Below are positions 9,014-20,629 of a DNA stretch of 64,000 bases, one piece after another. Every line of letters starts with the position of its first letter. The first letter of the stretch is position 1. The stretch is from assembly GCF_000002425.4 (NCBI RefSeq), contig NC_037261.1, positions 4,552,082-4,616,081 of the forward strand, written 5' to 3'. The position numbers and the translations under genes were made by a program. Source of the stretch: Physcomitrium patens. Lineage: Eukaryota > Streptophyta > Bryopsida > Funariales > Funariaceae. Below the pieces are notes generated by a model, which ran no database searches, had not been told where the DNA came from, and saw only the letters and a program-made list of their open reading frames with translations.

Positions 9014-9256
9014 AACTCTACAAGAAGGTAGTATTGGTTTAGACGAGGGTACTCCACAACCTCTAAAACGCCTTAAAACCTTCAAAAAGAGGGATAATCC
9101 ATTCTCTCCAAGAAAGATAAGACTCCAATATTATAATAGAAAAAATATCAGTTTAAAAGAGGGTAATCCGTAACTTCTAAAATACTAGCACCTTCAAGCA
9201 GAGGGATAATATATATTCTAATAAGAAGGATCTAGCTGTGATATGAAAGATGAGTT
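9014..9256 (-). repeat. Duplicated leader unit (B2)
   Basis: Two copies (about 9014-9143 and 9144-9256) of the family leader unit. The LTR-proximal copy ends in TCTAGCTGTGATATG, minus CATATCACAGCTAGA, a mutated primer-binding site. Confidence 0.6.
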
Positions 9257-9270
9257 CAGTCTCGTCAAAT

Positions 9271-9599
9271 TGTCACGAATTTAGAATACTAACTAGAAAT
9301 CTAAACAAGAAGCTCAAGAAGAATCGGCAAGAACTAGATTAATCAGATGAGTACAAGAACAATACTAGAGAGGCGAGCTAGAGCTCCAAGAGGTGTATTG
9401 TCGAGAGTGAGAATCCCCTTAGTCTCGGCTCTTATACATACTACAAGCTAAGAAGCTTTTCAAGTAGCTTCCACAAACTAGGAAGCTTCTCAAGCAACTT
9501 CCTCGAGCTTGAAAACTTCTCAAGTAGCTTCTACAAACTACAAAGCTTCTCTAAAATCTTTTAGAATCTTCTACAACTTCCTAGTGTATATCCTTGACA
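9271..9599 (-). repeat. 5' LTR of gypsy B2, 329 bp
   Basis: TGTCACGAATTTAG to TATCCTTGACA, with the shared inner block AACTAGATTAATCAGATGAG and GAGCTAGAGCTCCAAGAGG. The GAAGCTTC blocks persist, but many GAA/TTC pairs are mutated compared with 584-999, so the heat-shock-like array is weaker. Single-copy sequence starts at 9600. Confidence 0.75.
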
Positions 9600-11900
9600 A
9601 CCACACTATTGATTGATGCATTAATAAGGTGAAGACATGACCACATATTTTTGACCAATTTAATTGTTAAGAAGCAATGTTGTTGCAATTTTGTTTAATA
9701 TGTTGATAGGCTTATAAATCATAATATTAAGATAGAAAACATTTATTATTTATGAGCCCAATTGTCAAAAAAAATAAAAATTATAATTATACTTAAGAAT
9801 TTAGACTATTCCATTTCAAAATTCACATTGGAAGAAAGAAATATATAGATATATATATATATATATATATATAAGTGTGATTTTGAACATAATAACAATC
9901 TAATGTATGTGAATAGCCTATACTTAGGGACTGCCCTTGATGGTGGCAGATTTCAGGGAGAGGCTGACCAACTTGAAGCCATCAGACAAGGAATGGGTGG
10001 CTTTGGTAGTGCAAATGGGGAACCATTTACGAACACCACATTGAATTTTCCAAATCTTTTTCGGTCCAGTATTAAAAACCTCCCAGTTAATGGTGAATTT
10101 GAGATGATTGTTTTCTTGAAACCCTGCTTGAAATCCACCCAGTCAAGAAATGGGAGTGTAAGCATTGGCTACATGCAAGCGAATTCAGAGTAATGCAGTA
10201 TCACAAATATCACTGGTCCAAAGAAACCAGATTGCTTTGTCTCTCACTCGGTCTTTTAGGTTGATGCATTGTACCTTCTTCTTGACGTGTATATTTTATC
10301 ACAACATTATTCCTTAAATTTTGAAACTGGTATAGAATCAAGTTGCCGCAGTTTCTTTCCAATCGAAATTCCTGACATGGTTCAAAGTCCTGTCGCCATC
10401 CATCGGTAAAGCTGTCCTTACAACAAGTCGAAGTTTTGCTTGTCTTCAACCTGCAGCGAGACCTAAGGCGCAAGAAAATAATCTAAGCTCATCCTCGCCA
10501 GGGGGCACTGTCTCTTTCACCTGGCAACCGCATGCTCCAATGCTGAGAGTGTCCTGCAATTCGCCATGGGTCATTCAGGCTTCTGTATCATACCCAGAAA
10601 TAGCTCTGCCGATCCGGAAAATTGAACATAATTTCTGATATCTCCTCTCTCTCTTCGTGCAATGATCAGGAAGAACCGGCAGTTATTAAAATCAGTCGAG
10701 CTAAATGCTCAGTCACCGATTCTAAATACGAAATTTGTTTTAGGGTTTCTCTATATAAAGGAAATTTCAAGACAAAGCAGCGGCCCCAGGTTGCTGATGG
10801 AAAACAAGGAATCTTGTCCTACTCCATCCAAATTTCTTCCCATTCCCAGCCCTCCTGAACCCAACTGTCTGCCGAGCCTATGGACAGCCCTGGTGCATGG
10901 AAATTAAAGACGGCTCCGGAAAACATGCCATCGAAGCTAATTTGTTAAATCTTGCCTAGTAGGGCCCGCGGGTAACCACACTTGAAGCGAGGCACTTTTG
11001 AGTTCTATCCACCAACTATCTATAATTGCATACTTGGCAAGAAACCGCACTCCAAAATCACGCCGCCTTAATGAGTTCTACCAATTTATCGACGGAAAGG
11101 GCTTCGCAGACTATTCTCCCACACACAACTTTCCTAGGTAAATATCAAGCAGCATCGAACGCAGAATATGAGACACAAAAATCAGTTTTATAAGAGGCGG
11201 ACCAATGCGCTCCCTGATGCTCCATTGAATGCCAGCGTGGTGCTCCTCGTACATGGCGTTAAAAAAACCATGACTTACTGAACAATGGTGCTGCTCATGA
11301 ATAGGAATGCACTCGGTATCCATTTCGGTGCCCGGGCCAGTCTGGCAGTGATGGTGATCCATTGGTATTTGCGGCCTGGCGAGCTAACCCCATGCTCACC
11401 CACGAATGGCCCATTATGGAAATGGATGAGAACAATCTTACCTTTTCCGGTGCCTGTGAGTTCATTCAGTACATCAGCCTTGTGCGCTAATTATAGATCT
11501 TGATAATCGAAATTGGATTTTAATGTTGCACAATTTGGAAGAGAAGAGATCGAGGAGACTTTCGATGTATTTGGGCTGGTTCCGTCCTTAGGTTGGCGCA
11601 CGGATCCATTCCTCGTGAGTAGGATCTGTGTAGATACTCCTCGTCACAATTCCCCCACTTCACATGAATTCTTAGCCAAAACCCTCACACTCAGATCCGA
11701 TTCCTGTTGCTAATATTGGCAAATATGTGTTTTCTTATTATTTTTTCGTGTTTTTTTTTACCTCTACCATTACAATCTGAAGGTAGATTTGAAGAGGGAG
11801 GCTGTTCTGGCCGGAACGGTCGTCGTCTACAGCGTTCTAAAGATGCCCGTGCTCTGGAGCTCTTCCCTCGACGCCGACGCCGACGCAGCAGCCACTAATC
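9600..11900. other. Intergenic stretch with no recognised gene
   Basis: Holds a (TA)n tract at about 9848-9873 and then sequence of normal composition. Short open frames occur on both strands (for example 9903-10193 plus, 9953-10165 and 10210-10473 minus, 11111-11362 minus), but none shows a family motif and each overlaps another on the opposite strand. It could hold a remnant of a transposon or untranslated exons. Confidence 0.4.
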
Positions 11901-13760
11901 GACATTCATCATCAACGGTACTGTCCTAGAGCACTGTAGTGGCGTTGTAGGCTACAGTGGTTAGCGTTAGTTGCTTGTTCTAGGTTAGTCGTCCTACTCG
12001 TCTACCATTTGCCTCAACAGCTTTTCTGTCTCCCTCCTCGTAATAGCCAGATCGGGTGGCTGTGTTCTTTTCCAGCTCCGCAGGTGTTCGTCACAGAAGA
12101 TCGTGGTGGGAAGAAAACCGCAAGGAGAGTTAATCACTAGTGGTCTTGTTGTAGCTTTTTAGCCTGCGATAATCCTTGTGGGTGGCTGGCTTGCTGAGGA
12201 TTGTCTTGTATTGAAGTACAGTTCGTTAGAGATGGTTGGAGGGCATTAACGGGTCGTGGCCAAGGACCGAAATTGCGGCGGGTGGAGGGTATGGAGACTA
12301 GGGTGTGAGTTCAGGAAAAGATGGTGTGGTGAAGGAGGTGGGAAAGATGACGAGTTTTTGTGTCATTGAGGAAATTCTGACGGATTTGTAAAGAGTTTCT
12401 GCAGAGGAGCTTGTTTTACCAATGGTTGCCCTAGCTTGGGTAGTGGTACATAAGTTCCTGTGGGCGCTATGGAAGGTGTAGAGAAAGAGCGGACAGGTTG
12501 GATAGCTGGGGAGGAGAAGGTTAAACAGGCGTAGTGTGAAGGATCTGTGGCGTTTCGGTTGGCATTGCTTGCGTTGTATGTTGTTTCTTATGTGGCTGGT
12601 GCACTTTGTTCTGTGCTGCTCGGAATTTGACCTGGTCTTATGTATGAGAAATAAGACCTTTGAGGTGTTCCCTTGGGAGAGTTTGGACGTTAGAGATAAC
12701 AGAGTACTGACGTACGGATTCTGCACGTAATAGGGCTTACACAGCGTGAGATAGTGAATGAGTTCGATAAGAAGTCGGGAAACTAATTGGCGAGGTCGAG
12801 GCAAACTCTTCTTATTGGTGAGGTTCTAGTTGCCATGGCCTTTGCTGTCATTTGAAGTGGGAGATGGAGCCCTGACCTTCAACAGCTGGTTTGGAATTAG
12901 GGAAGAGGAGGGGCTGAACAGGACGCACTTGCCTCGTGCTTCGGGCCTGTGTCCCGCGGCATTCGATCTTGAAGCGAGGATCTATAGTTGTAGTGAATTG
13001 GAGGTTTCTGTTGGAACGTGTCAGTGCGAGGTCTAAGTTCTTTGCCCTCCAGCAATGGTTGGCGGTCATACATGATAAGGATCTACTGTGAGACGACATC
13101 TGTAAATGCCAGCTATGGCGCTCTGCCGTTGATGACATAAACATTGGAAGGACGAAACGTTTGTGTCCTACCTCTTCTCAGGTTGGACTTCATACTTTGA
13201 GTTTAATTCTGCTGGTTCTTGCTGGATTTTTACTCTGGTGATGCACAGTATCTCTAGTGAGCTTGTGAACCATGGAATGACCTGTTAGCAGCAGTGGCAC
13301 TACCGTTCTGGTTTGATGCACGTTCATTGTTGTCAAACGCTGACATCTAATTCATCATTCGAAACACTGTTTGAACACAAGTGATATGAAGATTTTAGTT
13401 CATCGTGATCGATGTATTTGTTTATCAAAAAGAATGAAAACTACCATCCTGTTCTGGACATTGTAGGATCCATCCTGAGGTATTCTGGCATTTTGCATTA
13501 CGGTCGCCAGAGATTCTCCCAAGGATGTGAACTCGTAGACATCCGTTCTATGAATTGATGTTATCAAGCATATATCTGTCTGTAAAGTTGGTATGCGTTT
13601 TACCACATGATTATTGATTATACGTTGATTTCAACTTCGTTTGAAGAAAAATCTGAACTTGCTCCCAGGCACAGTGAGTTCTTCGTTTGGTTGTGGATGG
13701 TAACTTCACAACACTCTCTTGGTCATGGTCTAACTCAATTGCAAACCATCACTGCTGCAG
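11901..13760 (+). other. Probable leader region (5' UTR and intron) of the proline-rich gene
   Basis: GT-rich, stop-laden sequence of normal composition that ends in CATCACTGCTGCAG at 13747-13760, a good 3' splice site directly before the ATG at 13761. A leader or short first coding exon is expected, because related plant proteins carry about 30-40 residues before the matching region. I could not identify that exon. The 168-codon minus-strand frame at 12298-12804 has no motif and is judged a chance ORF. Confidence 0.4.
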
Positions 13761-16127
13761 ATGGCACGAGGTGGATGCTGCTGGAGTGGGCCATTTTGTC
13801 TTGGCTCATTATCCCGCAAGAACAAGAAGCGAATTGTTCCGGCAACCAGAGTGCACGATGGAACTGCACAGCCATCTGACCCTCAGGGCCAGTTTGCCTT
13901 CCTACTTGCACCCCCTTCGTCTCCTGCTTCCTATGCAAATTCTATGGCACCTTCCTCTGTTCAGTCGCCCTACTACCCTTCATCGTGTCCTGTTCCTCAG
14001 GGTGGTGGGTCTAGGATTCCTCTAGAAACACAGTCTAACATGTTCGCTGTAGGTCCGTATGCACATGAAACCGCTCTAGTCTCTCCACCAGTTTTTTCTA
14101 CGTTCACAACTGCTCCCTCCACAGCTCCTTTTACGCCCCCTCCAGAGCTTGCAGCCCATTTCACTACGCCTTCTTCCCCTGATGTTCCTTTCGCAAAGCT
14201 GTTAGGATCTTCGTTCTCAGAACAGCGAACTACGAAGCGAGAAGCGGAGCCTCCATACTCAGCCTCTCCATTCGCTTCCCCAGATTACTATCAGCAAGAT
14301 CACCATCCGCAGGATGACTTGCAGGTTGGGTATCAGTTATATCCAGGAAGTCCGCTTGGTCGTTTAATTTCTCCTGCAGGCACCACGGGCGCGTCAACTC
14401 CTTTTGCTGCAGGTGGCACTACTGGTACTAATACTCCTCATGCAGAGAGTGACAATCCTACTCCACTGACTGTCCTTCCAGCAGTGGTAAGCACTTTACC
14501 TAACCTTGAGCACCAGGTGGCTGAAGGGCTTCATCAGAGGAGTATTCTTGATTCTCAGTGCGGGCCAGGGGAACCTCTGAGTGACAGTGGTAGAGAGCGG
14601 CATGGGAGCTTTGACAGTCACTCGCGGTTCATGGTAGCAATGATACACGAACGCGATGGATCTGATTCCAACTCAAATTCGTATGGACATGAGCGGTACA
14701 GCGGAAGTTTGACTGGGCTTAATGACGTCTTGGAGGGACGGAACAGGTATACGAAGTTGAAGCAGGACAAGGGTCCTCGATCCTCTAGTCTGAGATCCCA
14801 TGAGAAAGAGGATGATATTCAGGAAGAGGACTTGCTTGAACTTCCCATGCTATTAGGCAGTGAGAGTTCTCATGGTGGTTCGAGAGCATCACGGTCTCCA
14901 AGTAGTAGAAGTAAAGTTCAGAGCAAGGCAGGGAGCAGAGTAGGGAGCAGGGTAGAAAGTAAGGCAGCTAGCAGGGTAGGGAGTAAGGCTGGGTCTGATG
15001 CCTTGAAAGATTGGGATCACAACGAGGATAACTTATTGGAATATGCACTAAGCTTGCTTGAAGGAACTGATGGAAAAAGACCCGGAACAATCGGGTGGGC
15101 GCCAGTGGATACCTCGCTCCCACGAGAATCTGAAGGTCCCATTCAGTCATCCTCTACCACGAGAAACGAGACCGAGGAGAATGAAAAGGATACTGTGTAT
15201 AAAAGTATCAAGAATGGTAAAGGTAGCGACAATGTGCCCCAGCAAGTAGTGGGGGCGGGAGCAAAGGAGGTTTCTGAGGGAACGATTACTCCGGTTGGAC
15301 ATCATGGTAGTGCACCTGGTAAGCAACCTGAAGATAGGAAAACAGATAGGTAAGCAATCTGTATTCGGATGTGTTTCCTCGTTAGATATGCATGATGGTT
15401 GCTTCTCATCATCTTATTTCTCGCATCTGCGGGAATCTAAGCCATTCAATTTTTTTGAACTAAAAGTGTTCGATGTAACTCTTGCACATTTTGAACTTCA
15501 CAGATTGCTGTTCGAGATGCGAATCGCTTGTCTCTCAGTGTGAGCAGCTATCAGTGGCTTTGAAGGAGGCTAGAAGGAAACAACAAGAGAAAGATCGACT
15601 TGCGGAGGAAAGAGAAAAACAAATAAGGCACCTTACACAGCTACTGCAGTCAGGGGTATGGATTCATCTTGATTTTGGAAAGTTAGTTCTCTCTTTGATT
15701 TAGTGGCTTTTAGACAAGCTTCAAAATTCCTGTGTTGGTAATTAATGTCATTACCCTTGAAACTATCAACAGCCTGAGGTGAACAGCTGATTTATGGTTC
15801 TGTATTGGAACAAGTGTATAAATCTATGTTTAGTTGCGCTTATTTCTGTGGAGGTTTGGCAATCATTCTCTAAGAAGATGTATTTACAAGCAATCCTGCT
15901 CTGAAGTTTGTTCGCCTAGTTTTGTTTCCGTGCAGAGACCACCACAGTTTCACCCAAAGTAGCAACCTTGATTTCTTTTGGCTTATGTTTGTATGAAGGT
16001 ACCATTTTAGGGTTTTAATCTGTGATATGCGTTCTATGATTCTTAGGGTTTACAGAAATTTGTCGGGGATTTTCCAAAGGCTGCCAACCAAGTGGGCGAG
16101 GGCAACAATGTCAAAGACATATCCTGA
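13761..16127 (+). CDS. Proline/serine-rich plant protein (hydroxyproline-rich glycoprotein-like family), about 593 aa model
   Basis: Model: exons 13761-15318, 15504-15655 and tentatively 16056-16127. The N-terminal half matches a conserved land-plant family annotated as hydroxyproline-rich glycoprotein family. Visible are KKRIVPATRV, LLAPPSSPASYANS, VQSPYY, FAVGPYAHETALVSPPVFST, STAPFTPPPEL and TTPSSPDVPFAKLL, then LYPGSPLGRLISP. Biochemical role unknown; despite the name it has no signal peptide and is probably not a wall protein. A low-complexity stretch near residues 385-415 repeats SKAGSRVGS-like units. Exon 2 adds a charged coiled coil with DCCSRCESLVSQCEQ at its start. The junction CCTG|GTAAGC to CACAG keeps frame. 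The ATG directly follows a splice acceptor, so an upstream exon may exist. The last exon is the weakest part. Confidence 0.7.
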
Positions 16128-17516
16128 TATAGGCATTTTTCACAAGTTTATCAACCTTTCCAAACAGACATTACATGCATAAGTAATAACAAGAGCTTGT
16201 GGTCAATCTGGATAGGAACAGGGCAGTTTCTTACAAGTCCTAGATCTGTTGGACGAGCACATGCCGGAGGTACCATATTTAGCCAGACATTCGAATCACT
16301 GAAAAGCCTCAATAGATCTTGTAATGGGTTTCACCTGGGGATAGACGTTTATGGTATCATACAGTATTTTACGATTTGCAGAGTCACTGTCTGATAGGTT
16401 AAACAGCATTTCCGACATGTGGTTTAAACTTCGTTCAACTTTGTATCAGGAATACCTGAGTCGAGCAAGCTTATTCTGCCCTGTTTCTGAAGAATTCAAC
16501 TTCTCCGCAGGTTAGCGAGTCAGCGAGCATCGGGTTTTCTTTGAGGGAAATCGGAAGCTCTGTCATTTCTTATGGGCACCAAGGCATGAGACTCATCTTC
16601 TATTATTATCATGTTTGACACTCGTTTGAGAAACCTGGCTTTCAGAATCTTTGCTGGGTTTTAGTCATGAGTTTAGACTTGCCGAATGGAGCAAACTTTG
16701 TCCGAATGATTTCGCGCTCACATTGTGCAACGAAGTGTCAAAATGCTGGCCGAAATAGCATATTTTTACAAAGTCGTTCTTGCTTGGTCTGAACTACCTC
16801 AACTCACTTGCAGTTACGTTGCACATTTGCTGATGATGAGAACGCGTTCTGTTTAGGGGAGTTTATGAGCTACGATCCTGGTTCACAAGGTTTTAAAGCG
16901 GCTTTGTGCTGTCTCAGTTGTAGTGGATATTTCTCGGATTAAGTGGTGATGATCTTGACAGGAAGGAGCACGTTAGCCCAAGTTTAGTACTTGAGAATAG
17001 CGAGTCGTGATGAATCAAGCAAAGTAACCCTCTACTGCATTGCGGTGGTGTTCAGGAACAGAATTACACAAAAAGCACTACGGAAGAAAAGACTAGGAAA
17101 ATTAATCGAGGACATCCAGCATGGGCATTTGAATAGAAAAATCACTTCAAATTACAGCTTTCCGCCAAGCTTAAGATTGGAATTCCCCGTTCTTAATTAT
17201 GCACAATCAGATAGGTAAGCAGTTAGACATGGCGCTCCATCGTAGGCATAGACAAATCCCGCGACCATACAGAAATGCTTGCGTGCGACCAGTTGTGGCT
17301 ACACAGTTCTGATTACCAGCACGGCACATTCCCAGTTCTGACGGGGTTGCGTCAGATTTACGCTTAGGAAACAAAGATGAGGCTCGTTTGGGAATAATTT
17401 GATGAGCAACACTGGACTCAGTGAAGCAACTCTTTGCGTCTGCTAATACGGTGTCCTCAAATTGACACTCAAAATTTTGATGAATTTTAGCCACCGGCAG
17501 AGTGAGGAAGGTCGCA
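16128..17516 (+). other. Gap between the proline-rich gene and the next ORF
   Basis: Normal composition but no recognisable domain. A frame at 16991-17218 ends at a good donor (GATAG|GTAAGC, 17214/17215), and TTTTAG at 17485-17490 is an acceptor-like site, so an untranslated or coding exon of the downstream gene may lie here. Confidence 0.3.
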
Positions 17517-18458
17517 ATGAGCGCCAACTATGGCAACTTGGACATTCAGACAATGCTTTGGTGTCGAAGTCTTCGAAGAACGCATGACGACAATATGAAG
17601 ACGGTGAAGAAGGGGATGGAGGTAAAGAGGAAGAGTAGATTGAGTAAAACCAGCGCTCTTCAAAAGAAAATGCCTAACTCAAATGTAGAGGCTGCTAACT
17701 ATCCTCGATCTGTTTTGCAAACTCGTTCTCAGGAGACTCCCTCGGCGTCACCTCGACTATCAAGACCGAAGAGTGCTCAGGTCCAGCAAGCTAAGAAGTT
17801 ACTGAAAATATTACGTCTAGATCACATGCTTTCTGATGGCGACGAAGAGGAAGAAACAGAGAGGATGAGCAAGAAGAAAGGGATCAAAGAAAAGAAGAAG
17901 CGTTGTCCGTACAGGCTGAGGTCGACCTCGTCCAAAATACCTCTATCCAGGGAAGGTTCTCCCCGTCCAGTTGAGAGGAGTGTATCTCCTTTGACATCTT
18001 GGAGAATGGATGATGCCGGTATGCCAGAACCACTGCGGGAGAAGTTGAATATTTTTAAGAAAGAGCATGAGACCATGTCAAGTCAACAAACTTCGAAAGA
18101 ACCAGTGCAGTTGAATCAAGGTTCGGAAGAAGAAGAGAATTATAACGACACATCTCATGCTACGCAGTGGAATCACAAACCTTTGCGAGGACAAGCGCGG
18201 GGGGAATCTTGGCAAGCCGATCACGTAGGTCTCAGTCTCAAAAAGGAGCCGCACAATTTTGAACTAGATAAGTTAAAGAATATAGTAGCAACAATGCAGG
18301 AGGAGCACAGACAGTGTATTCGCAGTATCGCGGAGACCCTTGAACATCACAGCCGGCAGATTGTTCTCTTGACGAAGGCAAACTCTTCCCTGTCGAACCA
18401 CGCGGATTCCTTAGAGAAAGAGCTCATGGTGTTGCGAGCTATGCAGTATGTCCCATGA
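17517..18458 (+). CDS. Unidentified charged coiled-coil protein, 313 aa (5' end uncertain)
   Basis: An open frame from ATG 17517 (MSANYGNLDIQTMLW) to TGA. I do not recognise the family. Residues 35-130 are basic and serine-rich (TPSASPRLSRPKSAQ, MSKKKGIKEKKKR), with a phospho-site-like SREGSPRPVERSVSP. The last about 70 residues form a coiled coil (ELDKLKNIVATMQEEHRQ through ADSLEKELMVLRAMQ). A candidate polyadenylation signal AATAAA lies near 18650. It could be the 3' part of a spliced gene, perhaps even of the proline-rich gene upstream, but the phases of the candidate exons do not join cleanly. No membrane segment or signal peptide is seen. Confidence 0.5.
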   Translation: MSANYGNLDIQTMLWCRSLRRTHDDNMKTVKKGMEVKRKSRLSKTSALQKKMPNSNVEAANYPRSVLQTRSQETPSASPRLSRPKSAQVQQAKKLLKILRLDHMLSDGDEEEETERMSKKKGIKEKKKRCPYRLRSTSSKIPLSREGSPRPVERSVSPLTSWRMDDAGMPEPLREKLNIFKKEHETMSSQQTSKEPVQLNQGSEEEENYNDTSHATQWNHKPLRGQARGESWQADHVGLSLKKEPHNFELDKLKNIVATMQEEHRQCIRSIAETLEHHSRQIVLLTKANSSLSNHADSLEKELMVLRAMQYVP

Positions 18459-19973
18459 AGTTGTTTTATTTTGGATGCGGTGGCTGCAGAATGCACGAGG
18501 TCGGGTAGAAAATGCGTGCATCTACGTTGCCTCCTTCAAAGTCTTCTCAATTTTGCCTTCGAAATTGTCTGCCTCTAGTAACTTGGTAGGATAAACTCTG
18601 CCGTCTCAAATCTCTTCTATGAAAACCCTCAGGGGTTTGATGTTGCAAGTAATAAAATCTGAAGTGCTTTAAGCCGCATCGACTCTACTGAATGTCGTTT
18701 GAAGTCATTTGAAAGGAACGTCTGGAGTTTAGGTCATGAGATTTGCCCATGAAAACTGTTTCATACAGCATAAAATCCGAAAGTCTCTTTAATGCTGTAA
18801 AATTGGCGGATTTAAGAGTAGGATGTATCAAGACCACCTTGTTAAATGCTCTCTTGTTCTGCCATTTGTGCGCAGAAACGAAAGGCGGAGTTGGGCATTA
18901 TCGAGGGAATAGCGGTCTTGGCCGAATAGACCTGGTAACTTCAACCCATTAGCAACTGTGTTGAAATAGAGCTTATTTATCATACAAACCACTAAACAAG
19001 TCCATTAGGAGTAATCCCTCATGTAGAGCTTGCAAGCTACCCCATATCCAGCATCCATGGTGCTCTACACACCACATCACCTGGAGATTGTTTTGTTGTG
19101 CATTTCTGCCGTGCTGGACCTTCTCTATTGTACAGACTAGCAAAAACTTGTGCAATTGAGCTGAAAAAAAATGCAATTCAAAATTGAGATGCGTTTTTTG
19201 ATTGATGGCCAACATCTCTCAAGCAAGGATATTTTTATTGTTTTTTAAAAAGAATCAAGCGTTGAACTATGAATGCAACATTTTTGGATTTCAGCATGGC
19301 TTTAACGAATTTTTTACTAAAACTCTGTGCTACATCTAAAAGAGTTGTCTACGCTTCTGAATTCTACAATTTAGAGATGCATTGCGTGACACACGATTCC
19401 AGCAATGATGATAATCATAATAATAATAATAATAATAATGACAATGTACCGTGAACCATAACAAATGAATGTCACAATAACAATCTTAGGTTTTGTCTTA
19501 CCCATAAATCCAATAATTAGATGGCCAAGCACCATATCATTTCTCTCCAGCTTTCTTGTAGCGGTTTCAACCAAATAACTTATTTATACACTAACCGCTG
19601 CGAAGGCATTCTATCCCTTCTAAGTTTCAGTCATGCTTTAGAGACATCTTTTGCTTTAAAGATTTCTCCAACAAACTCTATGTGAATGCTACATAAACAT
19701 GATACAAACTTTCTACAAACTTGTGGTCAACAATAAAATGTATTTAATTCTTTTCCTTTCTCTTCATGTGTTCTTTAATTATTTTAACTCCTCATCTTTT
19801 TCAGAGACTAAACCTTCCTTCCTTTTAAAAGAGACACTCATTCAATACATTTATGGGTTTTTTTTTTTAATCATTTAAAATATAGGAAGGTGAAAGTAAC
19901 TCTCCATTGCAATGTATTGAGCCCATAATGTATGCACTATCTTAACCACTTCAACACCTACATCCGAACCACA
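18459..19973. other. Intergenic, AT-rich, no gene seen
   Basis: Contains an (AAT)n-like microsatellite at about 19408-19440 and long A/T runs. No coding motif on either strand. Confidence 0.4.
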
Positions 19974-20417
19974 TCAGAATCTCCCTTGATGCACCTCAAT
20001 TGAGTTCCGCACATCTGAAAACTTTTCTAACATTGTTGACCTCAGACCGTAATCCGAACAGCCCCTGCCGTTGCTTTTTGTCCCATCTGCTGGCGGATTC
20101 TTTAACTGAATGTCGGACTGGAGACAAGGTTGCAGGCGAGAAACAGTGAACTCCTCGACCTGAGGTTGGACGATCTTGGTGATGAGCGGCAAGCAACAAA
20201 GGAAGATCGAAGAAAACAAAGGCTCTCGCCTCCCTCGAATGTGAGAGCAAGAGTGAGTGGCAAAATAACTCCAGCTTGAGAAGCCGCCCAGTGCTGTATC
20301 CGAGAAGTAGCTACGCGGCGCTCTGGAGTTGTGGCTTGCTGCTTCACAAGCGCAGCGTGGTAGGGTCACAAAGGGAGCGGGGCCAAGGTTCGAGAAAGCC
20401 TTAGCCAAGCAAGCAAC

Positions 20418-20579
20418 ATGGCAGCAGCCGATAGCACAACTTTTGAGGAACACTGCACCGTCATCACCGAGCAGAAAAGGGCAAAGGTCGATGTGCTCAA
20501 TCGCCTCTGCAAGGGGGGAGTTTCTGGATCGAACTTATCGGCGTCAAAGGAACCCCGCCGAAGCTTCCTCCAACACTGA
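20418..20579 (+). CDS. Small hypothetical ORF, 53 aa
   Basis: ATG AAGCAACATGGCAGC context, MAAADSTTFEEHCTVITE at the start and SKEPRRSFLQH at the end. It has balanced composition and lies in a GC-richer island (about 20000-20620) within AT-rich flanks. No family is recognised and no splice partner found. A longer minus-strand frame (19974-20453) partly overlaps and has no motif either. It could be a first exon, a small gene or chance. Confidence 0.25.
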   Translation: MAAADSTTFEEHCTVITEQKRAKVDVLNRLCKGGVSGSNLSASKEPRRSFLQH

Positions 20580-20629
20580 ATGGGGAGTCAGGTGGCGTTT
20601 TATCCTTCGCGCCAAAACATTCCAGGTGG

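Larger units (their letters stand above)
8790..9599 (-). mobile_element. Ty3/gypsy family B, 5' end of copy B2
   Basis: A second 5' end of family B: LTR 9271-9599, duplicated leader about 9014-9256, then gag N-terminus 8790-8995 which ends abruptly at the right LTR of element A. Sequence order is identical to 1-999. Confidence 0.75.

Noticed and set aside
9903-10473. Overlapping frames on both strands that looked like a LINE or gag remnant
   Set aside because: No catalytic box, zinc knuckle or repeat partner in the window; kept only as unassigned intergenic sequence.
12298-12804. 168-codon minus-strand frame before the proline-rich gene
   Set aside because: No motif, runs of Thr/Ser/Leu typical of antisense to GT-rich leader sequence, and no splice or promoter context.
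19974-20453. 159-codon minus-strand frame
   Set aside because: No family motif, and the start shown is not an ATG context I can support. It overlaps the small plus-strand ORF.
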